A DNA stretch of 64,000 nt from Deinococcus roseus (GCF_014646895.1 NZ_BMOD01000020.1:25291-89290), one strand, 5' to 3'; positions 27,322 to 36,221 are shown, numbered from the stretch's first letter. Numbers and translations: made by a program. The notes: generated from the letters alone by a model not told the origin.

Positions 27322-27900
27322 TCAAACAATGATGGGTTCTGCGGGGTAGCCACCGTTGTGGTAGCTCTTCACGGCGCTGAAGACGGCTTTCATGAATTTG
27401 CCGCTCTCGCTGTAGTAGGAGCAGGTGATGATGTTCTTGTCGGTCACCACGTCTGCTTCGATCACGGTGGCTCCAGCGTTGACCACATCGTCCTTGAGGC
27501 CCACGTAGGCGCAGGTCAGTTTGTTGCGCAGCACGCCAGCGGAAACCATGATCCAGGGGCCGTGGCACAAACCTGCAACCACCTTGTTGGCCTCGTCCAT
27601 GCTCTTGACGAAGTTCAGCACGCGTTTGTCCTGGCGCACACGGTCGGGGGCTTCGTGGCCGCCGGTCAGGATCACCACGTCGTATTTGTTCACAGCGTCT
27701 TCTGCAGCCAGATCGTTGAAGGAGATGTTGGGCAGGGAGCGCTTGTCCATGGGCACGGTGATGCCGTACTTGCCGGTCACCAGTTCGCCGTCTTTGGTGG
27801 CGATGTCCACTTCCCAGCCTTCTTCTTTGGCGCGGTAGTAGGTGTAAACGATGTCGTGGTCTTGAAATCCAGGTCCGGTGATGATGACAGCTTTGGGCAT
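27322..27900 (-). CDS. DJ-1/PfpI family protein
   Basis: A 192-residue protein of the PfpI (YhbO/PH1704-like) branch. It has the nucleophile elbow GLCHGPW with the reactive cysteine near residue 113 followed by His, and VILTGGHEAPDRVR near 76. Members are described as deglycases, glyoxalases or small peptidases; which applies here is open. AAAGGA precedes the ATG. A terminator follows immediately. Confidence 0.88.
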   Translation of the reverse strand: MPKAVIITGPGFQDHDIVYTYYRAKEEGWEVDIATKDGELVTGKYGITVPMDKRSLPNISFNDLAAEDAVNKYDVVILTGGHEAPDRVRQDKRVLNFVKSMDEANKVVAGLCHGPWIMVSAGVLRNKLTCAYVGLKDDVVNAGATVIEADVVTDKNIITCSYYSESGKFMKAVFSAVKSYHNGGYPAEPIIV

Positions 27901-27991
27901 GATGTGTTCCTTTCGGTGCCTTAAAAAGGCAAGGTGAATGGGTTTGAAGTGTTTTGAGATGGGAGAATCAGTGGGGTGCGCTCAGCGGGAT

Positions 27992-28744
27992 TTATCGTGT
28001 CTTGCGGATGCGCAGGCCCATCATGGGGGTGTCAATGCCTGTGGGGGTGGTGTGCTGCAAGTTGATCACCACGGGTCCGCCCAGCAGGTGGTCTTCGATG
28101 CCGAGTTTCACGAACAGGAAATCCTGAGCGCCGGGCTGCAGTTCTGCAAAGTCTTCAATGCTGAACAGGTAGCGCTGGTTTTCGTCTTCGGCCCTGAGCT
28201 TGCAGGAATAGTTGAAGCGGCTTTCGAAGGTTTGCATCTCGGGGAGGTTCAGGTCGAAACGCTGGGTGGTTTCGTACCCCATGGATTCCCTGCCATAAGC
28301 GTCTTTGATGCGCACCAGATCGAATTTGTTTCTGGGGTTTTCCACTTCAATCAGTTCCAGGTTCTCTGTGGCAGAAATGTTGCGGGTGGAGTGGAACACC
28401 CCCCGGTCAATGTGGATGTACGAGCCAGCAGAGATCACTTCTTCTCGGTCCAGGGAAGCCAGGATGCCTTCACCGCTCAGGCAGATCAGGATGGTTTCCT
28501 TGCGGGGGTGACAGTGCACGGAGGTGCGCTGTGCGGGCTTGATGGTCAGTTTCCAGATGTCAAAGAAAGGGTCGCAGTAGGTGCGAAATTCGTACCCCCA
28601 GGGCTTTTCGATGAGTCCATCCAGATAGCCATCGTCTTGAAATGATTCGTTCTTCAGTGCGGAGTAAGCAATGCTCTGTGTGATGTAATCAATATCGTTG
28701 GCAGTAAGCTCAAACTTATTGCCGGGTAAATTCTTGAGGCTCAA
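27992..28744 (-). CDS. Cupin-domain protein
   Basis: A 250-residue protein. It has KPWGYEFRTY near residue 47 and the cupin metal motif SVHCHPRKETILICLSGEG near 77, then VFHSTRN near 115. This looks like the type II mannose-6-phosphate isomerase/guanylyltransferase cupin, followed by a second beta-rich half. Start codon is TTG at 28744, well supported by AAAGGAGG 7 nt upstream; no ATG gives a better start. A role in sugar-nucleotide or capsule metabolism is possible but the neighbours give no support. Confidence 0.78.
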   Translation of the reverse strand: MSLKNLPGNKFELTANDIDYITQSIAYSALKNESFQDDGYLDGLIEKPWGYEFRTYCDPFFDIWKLTIKPAQRTSVHCHPRKETILICLSGEGILASLDREEVISAGSYIHIDRGVFHSTRNISATENLELIEVENPRNKFDLVRIKDAYGRESMGYETTQRFDLNLPEMQTFESRFNYSCKLRAEDENQRYLFSIEDFAELQPGAQDFLFVKLGIEDHLLGGPVVINLQHTTPTGIDTPMMGLRIRKTR

Positions 28745-28762
28745 GATCTACCTCCTTTTAAT

Positions 28763-28788
28763 AATAGACACAGTGAATAGACACAGTG
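28763..28788. repeat. 13-bp direct repeat upstream of the cupin gene
   Basis: AATAGACACAGTG occurs twice head to tail (28763-28775 and 28776-28788), 18-44 nt upstream of the cupin start. It may be an operator or just a short duplication. Confidence 0.6.
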
Positions 28789-29135
28789 ATTCGCTGGATG
28801 CCAATGTCAATGGACATGCTCCCCTACATAAAATCACCACCTTGTATTAAGTTTGCCTGTGGAGGATTGCCCTCGCTCGGTCTCGGTAAATGTAATACAT
28901 CCGGCTAAAATTGTCAATCATTCCTTACATTTATTAAGATGCTGTCTTTAAATTAAAAACGACAATATTCAATGACTTCACACTGGTCATGTGAATTCAT
29001 TGAATGAGAAAAAGATATGTTTTGTGTTTGTTGTTTCTTTAAAGAACAACAAAAAAGGTGAAAGGGGTGTTTTTGCACAGCCTTCCAGCAGAGGCAAATC
29101 TGCAGCTCAGCAAAGCCTGGGCTGGAAAAGAAGCC
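28789..29135. other. AT-rich intergenic region
   Basis: About 350 bp, clearly richer in A/T than the rest of the window, especially 28880-29060. It holds the cupin promoter on the minus strand and the 3' flank of the TehA-like gene. No gene is convincing; a short plus-strand frame starting at 28991 runs into the transporter gene and has no motif. Confidence 0.55.
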
Positions 29136-30101
29136 TCACTCGGGCTGGAACAGGGTGCCTTTCAGAAGCCCTGAGATGCTGTGAAACGCCAGCAGTCCCA
29201 CCAGAAACGCCAGCAACACGCCACCTGCAAGGCCCACCCAGTGGAGCGCCATCACCCCACTGAGGTGTGCGTATTCCTGCAAGGCCAGCAGCACGGCAGC
29301 CATTGGCATGGCATAGGCCCACCAGGTCCAGTTGAAAGGTGTTCTGATCACTGCTGGAAGACCGGGCAGCACCCACACAGCAAAAAGCAGAGAAGCATAA
29401 ACCAGAATGCGGTCCACCTCCTGCAGTTTTCCGGTCAGGGCCACGTGGGCCAGAAAAGCCACAGCAGGAGGGGCCATCAAGATGGCCTGCAGGGGCTGCA
29501 GAAACACCGGACCTGCAGGATTCAGCAGGGTGCGCTGAACAATCAGGGGCAGCAGAACCAGCCATTGCAGCAGTCCAGCGCTGAAAAAGAACCAGGAGGT
29601 TTCGGTCCAGCCCAGACGAACGCCCAGCAAGGGCACCATCAGGCAGGCAATGGGAGGCACCACCCAGATGGGGGACAGGTGCTCCAGCGAAAATCCTGTG
29701 CGGGACCAGCGAACCCAGGTGGTCGCGGTGAGGGCTGCAGTCAGAACGGTTCCTGCTCCAGCCAGAATGCCAGCCAGAATCTGCGAAGACGGGAGGGCCG
29801 CTTCTGCCAGCAACAGCAAACTGATGGGCACTTGCCCTGCAAAGCCGTGTCTGACGGGATGAAGCAGATCCTGTTTGACTGCGTCAGGGTGCAGGAGGAT
29901 TTTCGAGACGTAAATGGCACCAACTCCGGCAAAAACCAGACCTCCAGCGATCAAAACCCCTTCAGCAGGAGCAGTGAAAACCGAATAAGTCTGGGAAAGG
30001 GAGCGCCAGGTCAGGCCCAGGCCACTGATGCCCATCACGGAAGCGAATATGGGTATGGGGACATGCTTCAGGATGGATTGTGGCTCGCGAATGCGTTCCA
30101 T
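29136..30101 (-). CDS. TehA/SLAC1-like transporter (TDT family)
   Basis: A 321-residue membrane protein with about ten hydrophobic segments. The start PIPIFASVMGISGLGLTWR matches the first helix of the TehA/SLAC1 family, and the short regular spacing of helices fits its tenfold arrangement. Members carry anions, C4-dicarboxylates or sulfite, or give tellurite tolerance. The substrate cannot be told here. GGAAGG lies about 11 nt before the ATG. Confidence 0.8.
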   Translation of the reverse strand: MERIREPQSILKHVPIPIFASVMGISGLGLTWRSLSQTYSVFTAPAEGVLIAGGLVFAGVGAIYVSKILLHPDAVKQDLLHPVRHGFAGQVPISLLLLAEAALPSSQILAGILAGAGTVLTAALTATTWVRWSRTGFSLEHLSPIWVVPPIACLMVPLLGVRLGWTETSWFFFSAGLLQWLVLLPLIVQRTLLNPAGPVFLQPLQAILMAPPAVAFLAHVALTGKLQEVDRILVYASLLFAVWVLPGLPAVIRTPFNWTWWAYAMPMAAVLLALQEYAHLSGVMALHWVGLAGGVLLAFLVGLLAFHSISGLLKGTLFQPE

Positions 30102-30256
30102 GTTGAAAAATCACCTTCCGGACAAAAAATATAAAGGGTGACTGCCCGTTATACGCAGCCACCCTGGTGTTTAAAGACCTGCAGAAAACATGTGTTTTCG
30201 CAGAACATCTGAAAATGTGAAGTGCAGTGTTGTTTGGGATGATTTGATTCATGGGT

Positions 30257-30328
30257 ATTGGGTAAAACAGAGTCATTGGGTAAAACAGAGTCATTGGGTA
30301 AAACAGAGTCATTGGGTGAAACAGAATT
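30257..30328. repeat. 18-bp tandem repeat
   Basis: ATTGGGTAAAACAGAGTC is repeated three times without change (30257-30274, 30275-30292, 30293-30310) and a fourth, diverged copy reaches 30328. It lies between the TehA-like gene start and the end of the beta-propeller gene. There are no spacers, so it is not a CRISPR array. Confidence 0.85.
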
Positions 30329-30395
30329 GCGGCAGAAATTGAAAACAACAGAAGAGCAAAGAAGTCTGGGGAAGAAAGCCTGTCAGACCTGTGGA

Positions 30396-31247
30396 TTACA
30401 GGTCTTGCAGGATGATGCGGTTTTCGGTGAACACAGGGATCAGCAGGCGGTTGCGTTTGCTGTCATAACCGATGTCTGCGGGGGAGGGCACGTTGTTCAG
30501 CAGCACGGTGTTTTTGCCATCTGCACCCAGGGCATAAATGGTCTGGGTGTTCCAGCTGGAGACCAGAAAACGGTTCCCCACCCACAGCAGTCCGTCCAGA
30601 CCGCCATCGGGAAGCTGACCGAGTTTGCTGTGTTTGTCTGCATTCAGGGCGTACACTTCACCGGAACCGAAGGGAGCAACCACCACGGTGCCGTCTTTTT
30701 GCACCAGCAGGCCGTTGGGGTGGGCGAGTTGCTCACCTTTGGCCAGCACAGTGGCTTTGCGGTCTTTGCCAATTTTGAAGATGGCATCGGTGCCGGAAGG
30801 TTTGAATTCAGGCAGGAAACCGCTGTCTGAAACGTAAACATTGCCCTGTGCATCGGTGGCGATGTCGTTCAGGAAGGTGCTGCCTCCCAGCACGATGTTG
30901 CGCAGAAACTGTCCGGTTTTGCGGTTGAACAGGCGCACGGTGTCGATGTCTGCCACATACAGGATGTTCCCGACCACAGCCAGGCCTTTGGGGGAATGCA
31001 GGGTCACGCCGTTGCTGCCCCCGGCAATCCAGCGGGCATTGAGGATCTGTCCATCGGGAGAGACCTGGGCAATGAAGCCGTTGTTGTCTTTTGCAAACGG
31101 ATCACCGTTGATGTTGGACACCAGGTAAAGGTCGGTTTTGGCGTCATAGAGCACGGATTCGGGGGTTTGCAGGCCAGGGACCTGGATGGTTCTGGCCTGG
31201 GCCAGACCGAGGGTCAGCAGGGCAGAAAGGGCAAGAAGGGATTTCAT
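30396..31247 (-). CDS. Secreted SMP-30/gluconolactonase-like beta-propeller protein
   Basis: A 283-residue protein with a signal peptide (MKSLLALSALLTLGLAQA) and repeated propeller strands such as SPKGLAVVGNILYVADID, FLNDIATDAQGNVYVSDSG and HPNGLLVQKDGTVVVAPFG. This is the SMP-30/NHL-type pattern; the DIATDAQGNVYVSDSG segment corresponds to the metal-site strand of SMP-30. Likely periplasmic; the substrate is unknown. The ATG at 31247 follows GGAGG by 4 nt. Confidence 0.8.
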   Translation of the reverse strand: MKSLLALSALLTLGLAQARTIQVPGLQTPESVLYDAKTDLYLVSNINGDPFAKDNNGFIAQVSPDGQILNARWIAGGSNGVTLHSPKGLAVVGNILYVADIDTVRLFNRKTGQFLRNIVLGGSTFLNDIATDAQGNVYVSDSGFLPEFKPSGTDAIFKIGKDRKATVLAKGEQLAHPNGLLVQKDGTVVVAPFGSGEVYALNADKHSKLGQLPDGGLDGLLWVGNRFLVSSWNTQTIYALGADGKNTVLLNNVPSPADIGYDSKRNRLLIPVFTENRIILQDL

Positions 31248-31462
31248 AAAACCTCCAATGTGGGGTTGGGTCCAGCAGGGCCAGAACCGTTGAGCATCAA
31301 AGTGACGCATGTCAGTATGCCGAACAAACAAAGTTGGGCTTTTGACGGCGGTCACAGAAAAGCCAGTGTACTTTCTTTTGTGGTTTTCCGAAAGCGTGAA
31401 CTTTTCTTTTGAAGGAATCGGAAAAATCTTGTGCAGAACAGAAAAAGCGCTGGAATTTCCCT

Positions 31463-31500
31463 GAAAATCCGGGACCCACTTTGTCTTTCAGGTCCCGGAT
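31463..31500 (-). terminator. Terminator after the Hsp31-like gene
   Basis: Perfect 10-bp stem (31500-31491 with 31476-31467) followed by TTTTC on the minus strand, 12 nt past the stop codon. Confidence 0.85.
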
Positions 31501-31512
31501 AGGTGCTTTTCC

Positions 31513-32199
31513 TTATGCGCCAACAGGCTGGGCCTGCAGCAGTTTCACCACAGCCTCGGCCACGCCAGCAGAGGAAGCGGGGTTCTGGCCGGTGACCAGA
31601 CGCTCAGAAACCTGCACATTGCTCTGGAAGTTGGCGGCGGGGATGTGTTTGGCTCCACGCTCCACCAGTTTGCTTTCCAGCAGGAAGGGAACCACATTGG
31701 TGAGGTTCACAGCAGCTTCTTCCTGGTTGGTGAAAGCAGCCACGTTTTTGCCTTTGACCAGGAATTCACCGTTGGAGAGGCGGATGTTCACCAGACCAGC
31801 AGGTCCGTGGCACACAGCGGAAACCACACCGCCTTTTTCGTAGATCTCGGCGGCAATGCGGGCCAGGGCAGCGTTGTCTGCAAAGTCCCACATGGTGCCG
31901 TGGCCGCCCACATAGAAGATGGCGTCGTAAATGCCGGGTTGCACCTGATCGGTGGTGAGGGTGTTCTCCAGTTTGCCTGCCACTTCGCTGTGCTCCAGGA
32001 AGGATTTCTGCTGGGGATCGTCCAGTTTAAGACCATCAAAGGGGGGCTTGCCGCCTTTGGGGCTCACGAAATCAATCTGGTAGCCGTGCTGCTTGAACAC
32101 ATGGAAAGGGTGGGCTGCTTCGGGAACGTAAAAGCCAGTCTTGCGAACGCCACCGAGGTCATCGTGGCTGGTCAGAACGAACAGAATGCGTCTGGTCAT
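31513..32199 (-). CDS. DJ-1/PfpI protein, Hsp31/glyoxalase III-like
   Basis: A 228-residue protein with LTSHDD and GFYVPEAAHPFHVFKQHGYQ in the N-terminal half, YVGGHGTMWDF near residue 95 and the nucleophile elbow SAVCHGPAGL near 126. These are features of the Hsp31-like class I glutamine amidotransferase fold, whose members convert methylglyoxal to lactate or act as chaperones. AAGGAG precedes the ATG at 32199. It is divergent from a LysR-type regulator with an operator-like site between them, so it is probably the regulator's target. Confidence 0.87.
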   Translation of the reverse strand: MTRRILFVLTSHDDLGGVRKTGFYVPEAAHPFHVFKQHGYQIDFVSPKGGKPPFDGLKLDDPQQKSFLEHSEVAGKLENTLTTDQVQPGIYDAIFYVGGHGTMWDFADNAALARIAAEIYEKGGVVSAVCHGPAGLVNIRLSNGEFLVKGKNVAAFTNQEEAAVNLTNVVPFLLESKLVERGAKHIPAANFQSNVQVSERLVTGQNPASSAGVAEAVVKLLQAQPVGA

Positions 32200-32350
32200 A
32201 AAGGTCTCCTTGCTCCGTTCAGGTGCAGTCAGGCTTTTGGGCAACACAAGAGCTGCCCAGCGTGCCAGAAGCACTTGAGTGAGGAATCAAACTTCTAAAG
32301 TGGGGAAGATCAGGAGGCGGTCTGCGGTGCATCCGTCCTCTCTGCAGAAC

Positions 32351-32379
32351 ACTATAGGTGCCCTGATACCCAAATTCAA
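32351..32379 (-). promoter_or_regulatory. Promoter of the Hsp31-like gene
   Basis: On the minus strand TTGAAT (32379-32374) and TATAGT (32356-32351) are separated by 17 nt, a good sigma-70 promoter. It lies beside the LysR operator. Confidence 0.65.
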
Positions 32380-32382
32380 ATG

Positions 32383-32403
32383 ATGGATTGCTATACTGTC
32401 CAT
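32383..32403. promoter_or_regulatory. LysR-type operator (T-N11-A)
   Basis: ATGGA and TCCAT are separated by 11 nt, the dyad geometry of LysR-family boxes. The spacer contains TATACT, a possible -10 for the regulator's own gene, which would allow autoregulation. Confidence 0.6.
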
Positions 32404-32413
32404 AACTTTTTTT

Positions 32414-33307
32414 ATGGACAACCTGAACCAGCTTCGCTCTTTTTTGACGGTCTACCGGGTGGGATCCATCACCCGTGCGGCAGAAGCCCTTCATTTGACC
32501 CAGCCTGCAGTGACCCGGCAACTGAGGCAACTGGAAGAACGCATGAGCCGCCAATTGTTCACCCGGGTGCCCCGTGGCATTGTGCCCACTGCTGCAGCGC
32601 ACGAACTGGCCCGGCGCATTGGCACCCACCTGGACGCCCTGGATTTGCTGGCAGAATCCCTCAAACTGGGAAGCCAGAGTCTGGCAGGCACCGTTTATGT
32701 GGGAGGGCCAGCCGAATTTCTGGGGGCCAAGGTTTTGCCCTCCCTCTCAGATTTGCATGAGGAGAACATCCTGCTCAGAATCCGCCTGGGAGCCCCGGAA
32801 GTGCTGGTGCAGGACTTGCAGGCTGGGGCACTGGATCTGGTGGTTTCTACGGTGCGGATCAGCAACCCGGAACTGGAAAGCCGCACGCTTTATCTGGAAG
32901 AACTGGTGCTGGTGGGCAGCGCCTCCTGGGCAGAAAAAATCCCACGCAAAACTCTGGTGGCTGCAGAGGTGCTCAAGCAGATCCCCCTCCTGAGCTACGC
33001 AGAAGATTTGCCCCTGCTCAGAAGGTACTGGCGGCAGGTGTTCGGATCCCTGCCCAGCGCGACGGCTTCACTGGTGGTGCCAGATTTGCGTGCCCTGGTG
33101 GAGGTGGCGGCCAGCGGAGGAGGAGTCACGGTTTTGCCCAGGTATCTGGTGGAGGATTTGCTGGTCCAGGGCGACCTGATGGAACTGCTGCACCCCCTCA
33201 AACCTCCGGTCAACCAGTTGCATCTGGTCTGGAAAAGGGACACATCTTTGCATCCCAGGGTGATTTATGTGAAAGAACGGCTGGAGCGGGCCTCAGAGCG
33301 CTGGTGA
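32414..33307 (+). CDS. LysR-type transcriptional regulator
   Basis: A 297-residue regulator with an N-terminal winged helix-turn-helix (LRSFLTVYRVGSITRAAEAL, then LTQPAVTRQLRQLEE, residues 6-45), a linker helix and a two-lobed effector domain from about residue 92. The ligand is unknown. It is divergent from the Hsp31-like gene and has a T-N11-A box between them, typical of a LysR regulator and its target. Its end overlaps the convergent N-acetyltransferase gene by 15 bp. Confidence 0.93.
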   Translation: MDNLNQLRSFLTVYRVGSITRAAEALHLTQPAVTRQLRQLEERMSRQLFTRVPRGIVPTAAAHELARRIGTHLDALDLLAESLKLGSQSLAGTVYVGGPAEFLGAKVLPSLSDLHEENILLRIRLGAPEVLVQDLQAGALDLVVSTVRISNPELESRTLYLEELVLVGSASWAEKIPRKTLVAAEVLKQIPLLSYAEDLPLLRRYWRQVFGSLPSATASLVVPDLRALVEVAASGGGVTVLPRYLVEDLLVQGDLMELLHPLKPPVNQLHLVWKRDTSLHPRVIYVKERLERASERW

Positions 33308-34093
33308 AGTTTGTTTTGCACGCTCCAGACAGGCACTGTAAAGGCTCTGAATTTCTGCATCGCTTAAAGGAATCCCGAAAAATTCCCGCAGTTTTGCTGT
33401 GAAGCTTTGCAGGTCCAGCAGGTTTTCACTGCTGCCTTCCACCCATTTGTGGTCGGTCAGGTAATGCTTCCCCGACTGCACCTGAAACCCGCAGAACATC
33501 TTTTTCCGGAAGCCCGATTCTGCAGAGGTGGAATAAAAATGGCACATCTCCTGAAAGGCTTCCAATGCATGTTCTTCTTCCGTGAAGACATAAAGGGGTT
33601 TGCCTGCCTGCAGGTCATGGTAGGTCCAGAGTTCGCCTTCTTTTTGAAGGGTGCAGCCATTTTCCTGGTGACCCTCAAGCAGTGGAAAGGGATGCACGCT
33701 GCCATCGTTGAAACCCACATCCACCAGATAATCCTGCCCCTTCAGGCGCACTTTTAAGGCGAGGTGGGCAAAGGGCGGAGCGAGGGTGCCATCTCCCTTG
33801 AAAGGTTGCGTCATGATCAGGCGCACATCGTACCCCAGGGTTTGCAAGAGCCAGCCAAAAGCACTGTTCAACTCATAACAGAAGCCGCCCCTTTTGCGCT
33901 TTAAAATTTTGTCCAGCAGTGCATCCCTTCGCAAATCAATGGGCTGGTTCAGGTGCAAACTCAGGGTTTCAAAAGGAACATGCTTCAGGTGCTGTTCTTG
34001 CAAATGGCGCAGGTTTTGCAGGCTGGGAGGCGCTTCAGGGGCATGGATTCGGGCCAGATAAAGCGTGAGGGACATGTCTGATTGTTTCAGCAT
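33293..34093 (-). CDS. nat: Arylamine N-acetyltransferase
   Basis: A 266-residue NAT-family enzyme with the full catalytic triad: Cys in RGGFCYELN near residue 71, His in FAHLALKV near 111 and Asp in YLVDVGFND near 126. It transfers acetyl from acetyl-CoA to arylamines or arylhydrazines. The start at 34093 is supported by AAAGGA 9 nt upstream; MSLTLYL at 34075 is possible. The physiological substrate is unknown. Confidence 0.92.
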   Translation of the reverse strand: MLKQSDMSLTLYLARIHAPEAPPSLQNLRHLQEQHLKHVPFETLSLHLNQPIDLRRDALLDKILKRKRGGFCYELNSAFGWLLQTLGYDVRLIMTQPFKGDGTLAPPFAHLALKVRLKGQDYLVDVGFNDGSVHPFPLLEGHQENGCTLQKEGELWTYHDLQAGKPLYVFTEEEHALEAFQEMCHFYSTSAESGFRKKMFCGFQVQSGKHYLTDHKWVEGSSENLLDLQSFTAKLREFFGIPLSDAEIQSLYSACLERAKQTSPAL

Positions 34094-34135
34094 TGGTCCG
34101 CATCCTTTGCTGCACGCATCACCATTGCATGGGTG

Positions 34136-35161
34136 TCAGGGGTGTTGACCTGCAGCAAATTCCTCCATCAGAAACTGCCGGATTCTGCGCTCGATGATGT
34201 CTTTTGCCCCCAGACGGCGCTTCAATTCTTTTTCCAGTGCACCTGTGGGAATCAGGTTCTGGGGGGCACGGCGGTCCTTGAAAGACTCGCTGGCCAGCCT
34301 GGACAGCAGTTCCCCGGAGAAGTCGGCCACCAGACGGATGGCTGGAGGCAGGTCCTCAAAGTCACTGGGAGCGTAGGCTTCCACACGCACCAGACCCCCA
34401 TAAGACTGCATGTAAGGGGGCATTGCGGCCAGACGGACATACCAGGAATAGCGGGCGTAAGACTCCCCCTCGTACTGGAAGTAAAAAATGGGTGTGCGCT
34501 CTTTTGGACGCAATTGGGCCAGAATCCGCTGCTCGGTGGGGGGCAGGAAGTGGGTGTACTGGGTTTTCACAATCCCGAACACCAGTTTCTCGGGGTTGTC
34601 TTTGCGCAACCGGCCATCCTGAAAGACCACGCTTTTCAACTGGATGGGTTTGACCGACACCTCCTCAATGCCAGAACTCAAATCATGGGAGAGTTGCTGC
34701 TCCAGATTCAGCATCAGGTTCTGCAGGCCGTTCAGGGGGGTGTGGATTTCGTTTTCTCGCTCGGTGTGCGCCGAAAACAACAGTTCAGGACACTGCCCGG
34801 CCAGAGGGGCCAGCCTGAGCGGTTCAGGATGGTAGCCTCCTCCTGCCACCAGAATGCGCTGGCTGTCCAGGTATTTGAGTCCTGCAGGACGCAAACCCAG
34901 CGGATGCAATTCCACTGCACCTGTGGCAATGGCCCCCAGACCTCCAAAAACCACCCGCTCCTGGTCCTCGATGGTGACGTTGGCGTAAAGCTGGCGGGTG
35001 CCATCCACGATGTAAACGTACTCCAGGCTGGCCGGGATGGGATTGCAGGGCATGGCCTGCCAGTCTGGGCCTTCCACAAAGTGAATTTCCGATTTGGTGC
35101 GAGGCTCTAAAGCCTGAATTTGGGGCTGGTCTGCACTCCAGGGGTCCAGTCGTAAGCGCAT
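34136..35161 (-). CDS. NurA domain-containing nuclease (probable)
   Basis: A 341-residue protein with YVYIVDGTRQ near residue 50, which fits the first metal-binding aspartate of NurA (VDGS/T), and KLVFGIVKTQ near 190, which fits the GVVK strand. RYSWYVRLAA and LVADFSGELLSR follow in the C-terminal half. NurA is a 5'-3' nuclease that works with HerA in end resection. No HerA gene is in this window. The assignment is by motif memory only; GAGGAAAA precedes the ATG. Confidence 0.6.
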   Translation of the reverse strand: MRLRLDPWSADQPQIQALEPRTKSEIHFVEGPDWQAMPCNPIPASLEYVYIVDGTRQLYANVTIEDQERVVFGGLGAIATGAVELHPLGLRPAGLKYLDSQRILVAGGGYHPEPLRLAPLAGQCPELLFSAHTERENEIHTPLNGLQNLMLNLEQQLSHDLSSGIEEVSVKPIQLKSVVFQDGRLRKDNPEKLVFGIVKTQYTHFLPPTEQRILAQLRPKERTPIFYFQYEGESYARYSWYVRLAAMPPYMQSYGGLVRVEAYAPSDFEDLPPAIRLVADFSGELLSRLASESFKDRRAPQNLIPTGALEKELKRRLGAKDIIERRIRQFLMEEFAAGQHP

Positions 35162-35373
35162 GTGTTTTCCTCTTCAGAACTGAAAAATTCAGTGAATTTC
35201 AGTTCGCTTTTCTGTAAGCATCATACCTGAAGCCACCACAAAAGCATGGGGACTGCAAAAACAGAGGTTACAAAAATGAAACATCTGCCAAAAGGCGGAG
35301 CACAGGTTTGACCAGAATGCTGATCAGAATGTATATTTCAGCCCATCCTTCCGCCAGAATCTTCCCTTAACAT

Positions 35374-36090
35374 GTGACAGTGATGGTTTTTTTCAGATGG
35401 TTGTGGGAGATGCGGGATTCAAGCTGGTTTGGTTTGTTTTTTTCACTGGTTTTGCTGCTGCTGATGGGAGGTTCAGCAGGGGTTTACTCTGAAGTTCTGG
35501 AAGACCAGAAACAGGCCCTGAAGGAGGCTTTTCTGAACCGGGTGCCCATGTGGGGCAACCGGGAGAGCAAGATTGTGCTGGTGGAATTTGCAGACCTGAA
35601 CTGCTCAGACTGCAAAACTTTACACCAGACCGTGTTTCAAAAAACCATTGAATACTACGTGCAGTCTGGCCGGGCGGTGTACTACTTTGTGGATGTGGGC
35701 ATGCTGGGGAAAGACAGTGCCTACGGAACCCGCTTTTCCTACTGCCTGCAAAAACATGACCCGCAGCAGATCCAGACGTTCATTGACCGGATTTATGCCA
35801 CCCCTGGACAGCACTGGAACGCCAGCAAATACCACTCCCTTTACCTCTCCATGCAGGGACAGCACCTCCCTGAAATCAAACGCTGCACAGGATCTCGCGC
35901 AGCTCAGGCTTTTCTGGAAGAGAACCAGCGCCGCATGAAGAAAAGCCAGGTGCAGCAGGTGCCCGCCCTGTCCATCAATGACCGCCTGTATCCCTACCAT
36001 CCCAAAGCTGTGGAACGCGGCTTGCAGGACCTGAGTGGCTGGCTGGTCAGCAGCCTCAAAGTTCAGCCGGGCCATCAGGCTGTCTTTTGA
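35374..36090 (+). CDS. DsbA-like thioredoxin-fold protein, membrane anchored
   Basis: A 238-residue protein with an N-terminal hydrophobic anchor (about residues 19-36), a CSDC redox pair near residue 76 following VEFADLN, and a cis-proline segment QQVPALSIND near 200. This is the DsbA/BdbD thioredoxin type: probably a periplasm-facing disulfide oxidase or isomerase. The start is GTG at 35374 or ATG at 35383; neither has a clear Shine-Dalgarno. It is monocistronic and divergent from the NurA-like gene. Confidence 0.82.
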   Translation: MTVMVFFRWLWEMRDSSWFGLFFSLVLLLLMGGSAGVYSEVLEDQKQALKEAFLNRVPMWGNRESKIVLVEFADLNCSDCKTLHQTVFQKTIEYYVQSGRAVYYFVDVGMLGKDSAYGTRFSYCLQKHDPQQIQTFIDRIYATPGQHWNASKYHSLYLSMQGQHLPEIKRCTGSRAAQAFLEENQRRMKKSQVQQVPALSINDRLYPYHPKAVERGLQDLSGWLVSSLKVQPGHQAVF

Positions 36091-36132
36091 GAACAACCTG
36101 ACGGCTTTTGAACTTTCTACTGCGTTGATCAG

Positions 36133-36168
36133 TGAAATGGAAGGATGCGCCAGGATCCTTCCATTTCA
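36133..36168. terminator. Strong hairpin between convergent genes
   Basis: Perfect 14-bp inverted repeat (36133-36146 with 36155-36168) and an 8-nt loop between the converging DsbA-like and anti-sigma genes. No T tract follows on either strand, so termination is presumed from position and stem strength. Confidence 0.5.
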
Positions 36169-36221
36169 AAAAACACCCTTCAGAGATCAAACCTCTTGTT
36201 CTTCTGTCACAGGCTCTAAAT

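Noticed and set aside
28991..29263. 90-residue plus-strand gene in the AT-rich region
   Set aside because: Its second half lies antisense to the TehA-like gene and it has no family motif.
30257..30328. CRISPR array
   Set aside because: The repeats are head to tail without spacers, the unit is only 18 bp and no cas gene is present.
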